Below are positions 27,099 to 29,066 of a DNA stretch of 29,066 nucleotides, in pieces. Numbering within the stretch: the first letter of the stretch is position 1; each line of letters opens with the position of its first letter. The notes under the pieces were generated by a model. It saw only the letters and a program-made list of their open reading frames with translations, did not search any database and had not been told where the DNA came from. The translations under genes were made by a program, and so were the position numbers. This stretch comes from a virus, in IMG/VR virus record IMGVR_UViG_3300031857_001009, positions 1-29,066 of that record; one strand, written 5' to 3'.

Positions 27099-28593
27099 AG
27101 ACACCCGGAGTTAGTTGTTCGGGTTCTATTCTAACCTGTAAGGCTCTATCTACTGCTATAACCGCTGCGACTGCTGCGTCAATACGGCGTGATGATGCTC
27201 TGTTTTCTTTCACTATCCTGACTCCTAGATTGTCGGTTTTTACTACTGCGTTTGAGAGATGACGAGCCAGTAGTGGGTCTCCATCATGTCTGAGCTTCTT
27301 GTCAACTACAGCGTCAAAGAACTTGGCGCAAGCCGGGACCATACGCCTTGCGTTTGTGGATGGATACTCAACGATTGGGTAGCCCTCTTCGGCGAGAACC
27401 TGCATTGACCTTTGCCAGCGGTAAGGGTCGCAGACTATCTCTTTGACCTTAGGGTTGGCGGTCACGAACTCCCTAATCTTGTTCTCGACCTGAAGGATGT
27501 CAACTCGCCAAGTAGCGTCATGAATGTTTGGGTCTTTCTCCCATGCCTGAATCATAAAGACTTGCGGTTCATCCTCGACTGTTGCACCGACTAGGACTGT
27601 CGAGTCACCTGAGAACGATCCGTCAAAGCCAATTATGTATTCCTTGTCTGTCAGGTCGAGCGGTGCTTCACAGGCTTCCCAAGAACCTGACGGCAACCAT
27701 GACACCGCAGACGATACCCATTGCCCGCAACGCTTGGTGCGGAACTCTGGCTCAGGTGTTCGCCTGACTGCCGACTCGAAATCTTCTGCCGAACAGATGT
27801 CTCCATAGCCGGGGTTTGACATTCGCCAAGTCTCAGGTTGTGTGTGGTCAGCTTCGGCAGGTGCTTCCCAACTTGCCATGAAGAAAGTCGGGTCTTCTAC
27901 TTCGCCTCTAGCAACCTTCTGCCCATACTGATACAGCGTGTATGCAATCGAGTCTTGACCTGTGGTGTCGGTGCGAACTCCGGGTGTGGTGATGGCGATG
28001 AGAGTTGCTAAGCGACCTCTTGCACCCATAGCCAAAGACATGACATCGAACAGTTCTCGATTGGGCTGAGCGTGAAGCTCGTCAAAGATTACAGCCGATG
28101 GGTTTAGACCTTCTTTGGAATAAGCCTCGGCAGATAGAACTCGATAGACCGAACCATTTGACGGAAGCTCGATTGCGTCTCTGTAAAGTTTGGTTAGCTT
28201 TGAGAGTTCTTCGCTTGCCTCAATCATTCGCTTAGCGTCTTGAAAGACAATCCTTGCTTGCTCTTTCTCGGCGGCCACGCTGTAAACTTCCGCTCCTCTG
28301 ACTCCAAGTATCAGAGAGTAAAGACCGAAGATAGAACCGAGTGCAGACTTGCCGTTTTTTCTCGGCATCAGGATCAGGTTTATGGCGTGGCGGTAGAGGC
28401 CGTCTTGTCCTGCGAAGACATGGCGGATTAGTTCCTTCTGCCAATCTCGCAGGTGTAACTGCTCGCCTGCTCTGCCGGCAATTGAGTCTTTGGTTACAAC
28501 GCCAAAGGCTTCGGCAAAGTCAATGACAAATTCCCCTTCACCTGATTCAATCAGATTTTGAGGGACTGGTGTCAGCCACTGTGGAGGCCACAC
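27088..28593 (-). CDS. Terminase large subunit
   Basis: A 501-residue protein starting at a GTG (MWPPQWLTPVPQNLIESGEG). The deviant Walker A is LILMPRKNGKSALG and Walker B is SAVIFDELHAQP, followed by a motif III region LATLIAITTPG. The C-terminal nuclease has IIGFDGSFSGDSTVLVGAT and VDPYRWQ (written here as CDPYRW) and RIDAAVAAVIAVDRA. This is the ATP-powered DNA-packaging motor of the Terminase_1 type. It overlaps the small subunit by 47 nt. Confidence 0.9.
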   Translation of the reverse strand: MWPPQWLTPVPQNLIESGEGEFVIDFAEAFGVVTKDSIAGRAGEQLHLRDWQKELIRHVFAGQDGLYRHAINLILMPRKNGKSALGSIFGLYSLILGVRGAEVYSVAAEKEQARIVFQDAKRMIEASEELSKLTKLYRDAIELPSNGSVYRVLSAEAYSKEGLNPSAVIFDELHAQPNRELFDVMSLAMGARGRLATLIAITTPGVRTDTTGQDSIAYTLYQYGQKVARGEVEDPTFFMASWEAPAEADHTQPETWRMSNPGYGDICSAEDFESAVRRTPEPEFRTKRCGQWVSSAVSWLPSGSWEACEAPLDLTDKEYIIGFDGSFSGDSTVLVGATVEDEPQVFMIQAWEKDPNIHDATWRVDILQVENKIREFVTANPKVKEIVCDPYRWQRSMQVLAEEGYPIVEYPSTNARRMVPACAKFFDAVVDKKLRHDGDPLLARHLSNAVVKTDNLGVRIVKENRASSRRIDAAVAAVIAVDRALQVRIEPEQLTPGVYVF

Positions 28594-29017
28594 GCTCTGC
28601 CTTCTTTCTCATAAGTTCTTCAAGTTTGCTCGCTGCCTTGACTTCGGCTATGCCAAGACGAGTTCTATCAGTTGGGGTAAAGCCAAGCATTGACAGATTT
28701 GAGCTAATCATCTTTTCTAAATCATGCAAGGCTCGGTAAAGCCTCCACTCACTTGTCTCGTGAATCTTCGTGATGAGGTCGGTTCTCCGATCCATCTGCT
28801 CACAGGTGATGAGCAAGAGCTGAGTATCCGAGTTGCGAGCAATCCAGTTCTCGCCTGTCTTCATCGCTGCATCCCAAAGCTGTTGGCCTGCGAACTCAAG
28901 CGGTCGAGCCGGTGCAATGTAGCCACCTGCGACATAGCTGACCTCTTTGGGCAAGGGTCTTCTTCCGGGGTTGCCTAAGTGTCTTTTTAGTTCGGCTGGC
29001 TTCGGCGGATTCGGCAT
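28547..29017 (-). CDS. Terminase small subunit (P27-like)
   Basis: A 156-residue protein beginning MPNPPKPAELKRHLGNPGRR with PLPKE, the standard N-terminus of actinophage P27-family small terminases. The centre is helical (LWDAAMKTGENWIARNSDTQ) and the C-terminal part charged (KLEELMRKKAERVAS). It recognises the packaging site and recruits the large subunit. The ribosome-binding site is weak, and about 49 nt of noncoding DNA remain to the right edge. Confidence 0.75.
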   Translation of the reverse strand: MPNPPKPAELKRHLGNPGRRPLPKEVSYVAGGYIAPARPLEFAGQQLWDAAMKTGENWIARNSDTQLLLITCEQMDRRTDLITKIHETSEWRLYRALHDLEKMISSNLSMLGFTPTDRTRLGIAEVKAASKLEELMRKKAERVASTVADTSPSKSD

Positions 29018-29066
29018 TTTCTTAGCTTACCCGAAAAGGTTTGAACTGCTACTGTGTGCAGAACAT

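Noticed and set aside
1-29066. Integrase, attachment site, CRISPR or tRNA genes
   Set aside because: I searched by eye on both strands and saw no tyrosine/serine recombinase motifs, no cloverleaf and no tandem spacer array.

Overview
The window is a contiguous stretch of a tailed double-stranded DNA phage (siphovirus-like, HK97-type head) that infects an actinobacterium. The host call rests on a WhiB-family Fe-S regulator, an NrdH-type redoxin with the CVQC motif and an r1t-type holin. The compact gene packing and intermediate GC suggest a small-genome, possibly aquatic, actinobacterial host, but that is a guess. No integrase, tRNA gene or CRISPR array is visible. The left edge cuts a gene, so the genome continues leftward.

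All protein genes but one read right to left on the minus strand. From the right: terminase small and large subunits, a 47-residue membrane protein, portal, an Ig-like protein, a collagen-repeat fibre protein, a long prohead protease fusion, a 74-residue protein and the HK97-fold major capsid protein. The capsid gene lies between two terminator/promoter cassettes. A three-gene glycan cassette follows (GT-B glycosyltransferase, GT-A-like glycosyltransferase, RmlD-like reductase). Next come the head-tail connector, tail terminator-like protein, tail tube, and tail chaperones joined by a -1 frameshift. A terminator, a gp10-like protein, tape measure, distal tail/hub protein, another tail protein, three paralogous fibre-like proteins and a small Ala/Glu-rich protein complete the tail module. 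The lysis genes are an XhlA-like protein, an M23 peptidase, a two-helix membrane protein and an r1t-like holin.

At about 7.6-8.0 kb the only plus-strand protein gene (whiB) is followed by a consensus promoter and a roughly 105-nt stretch with three hairpins and no usable ORF, a strong candidate noncoding RNA. Its terminator also faces the end of the lysis operon. Left of this is the replication/recombination block: YqaJ exonuclease, a putative annealing protein, coiled-coil proteins, two HNH endonuclease genes (one with its own promoter), a winged-helix replication initiator with iteron-like repeats inside the gene, a zinc-binding protein, an SSB-like protein and a rusA gene carrying an in-frame TGA. 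The leftmost 2.5 kb, behind its own promoter, is a run of very small overlapping genes including NrdH, an HEXXH metalloprotease and several short genes that start with GTG or encode membrane peptides.

The observations most worth a second look are the whiB-adjacent RNA, the lambda-O-like repeats inside the initiator gene, the in-frame stop in rusA, the terminator/promoter cassettes around the capsid gene, the three-part protease fusion with a possible internal start, and the fibre-like genes placed in the head module.
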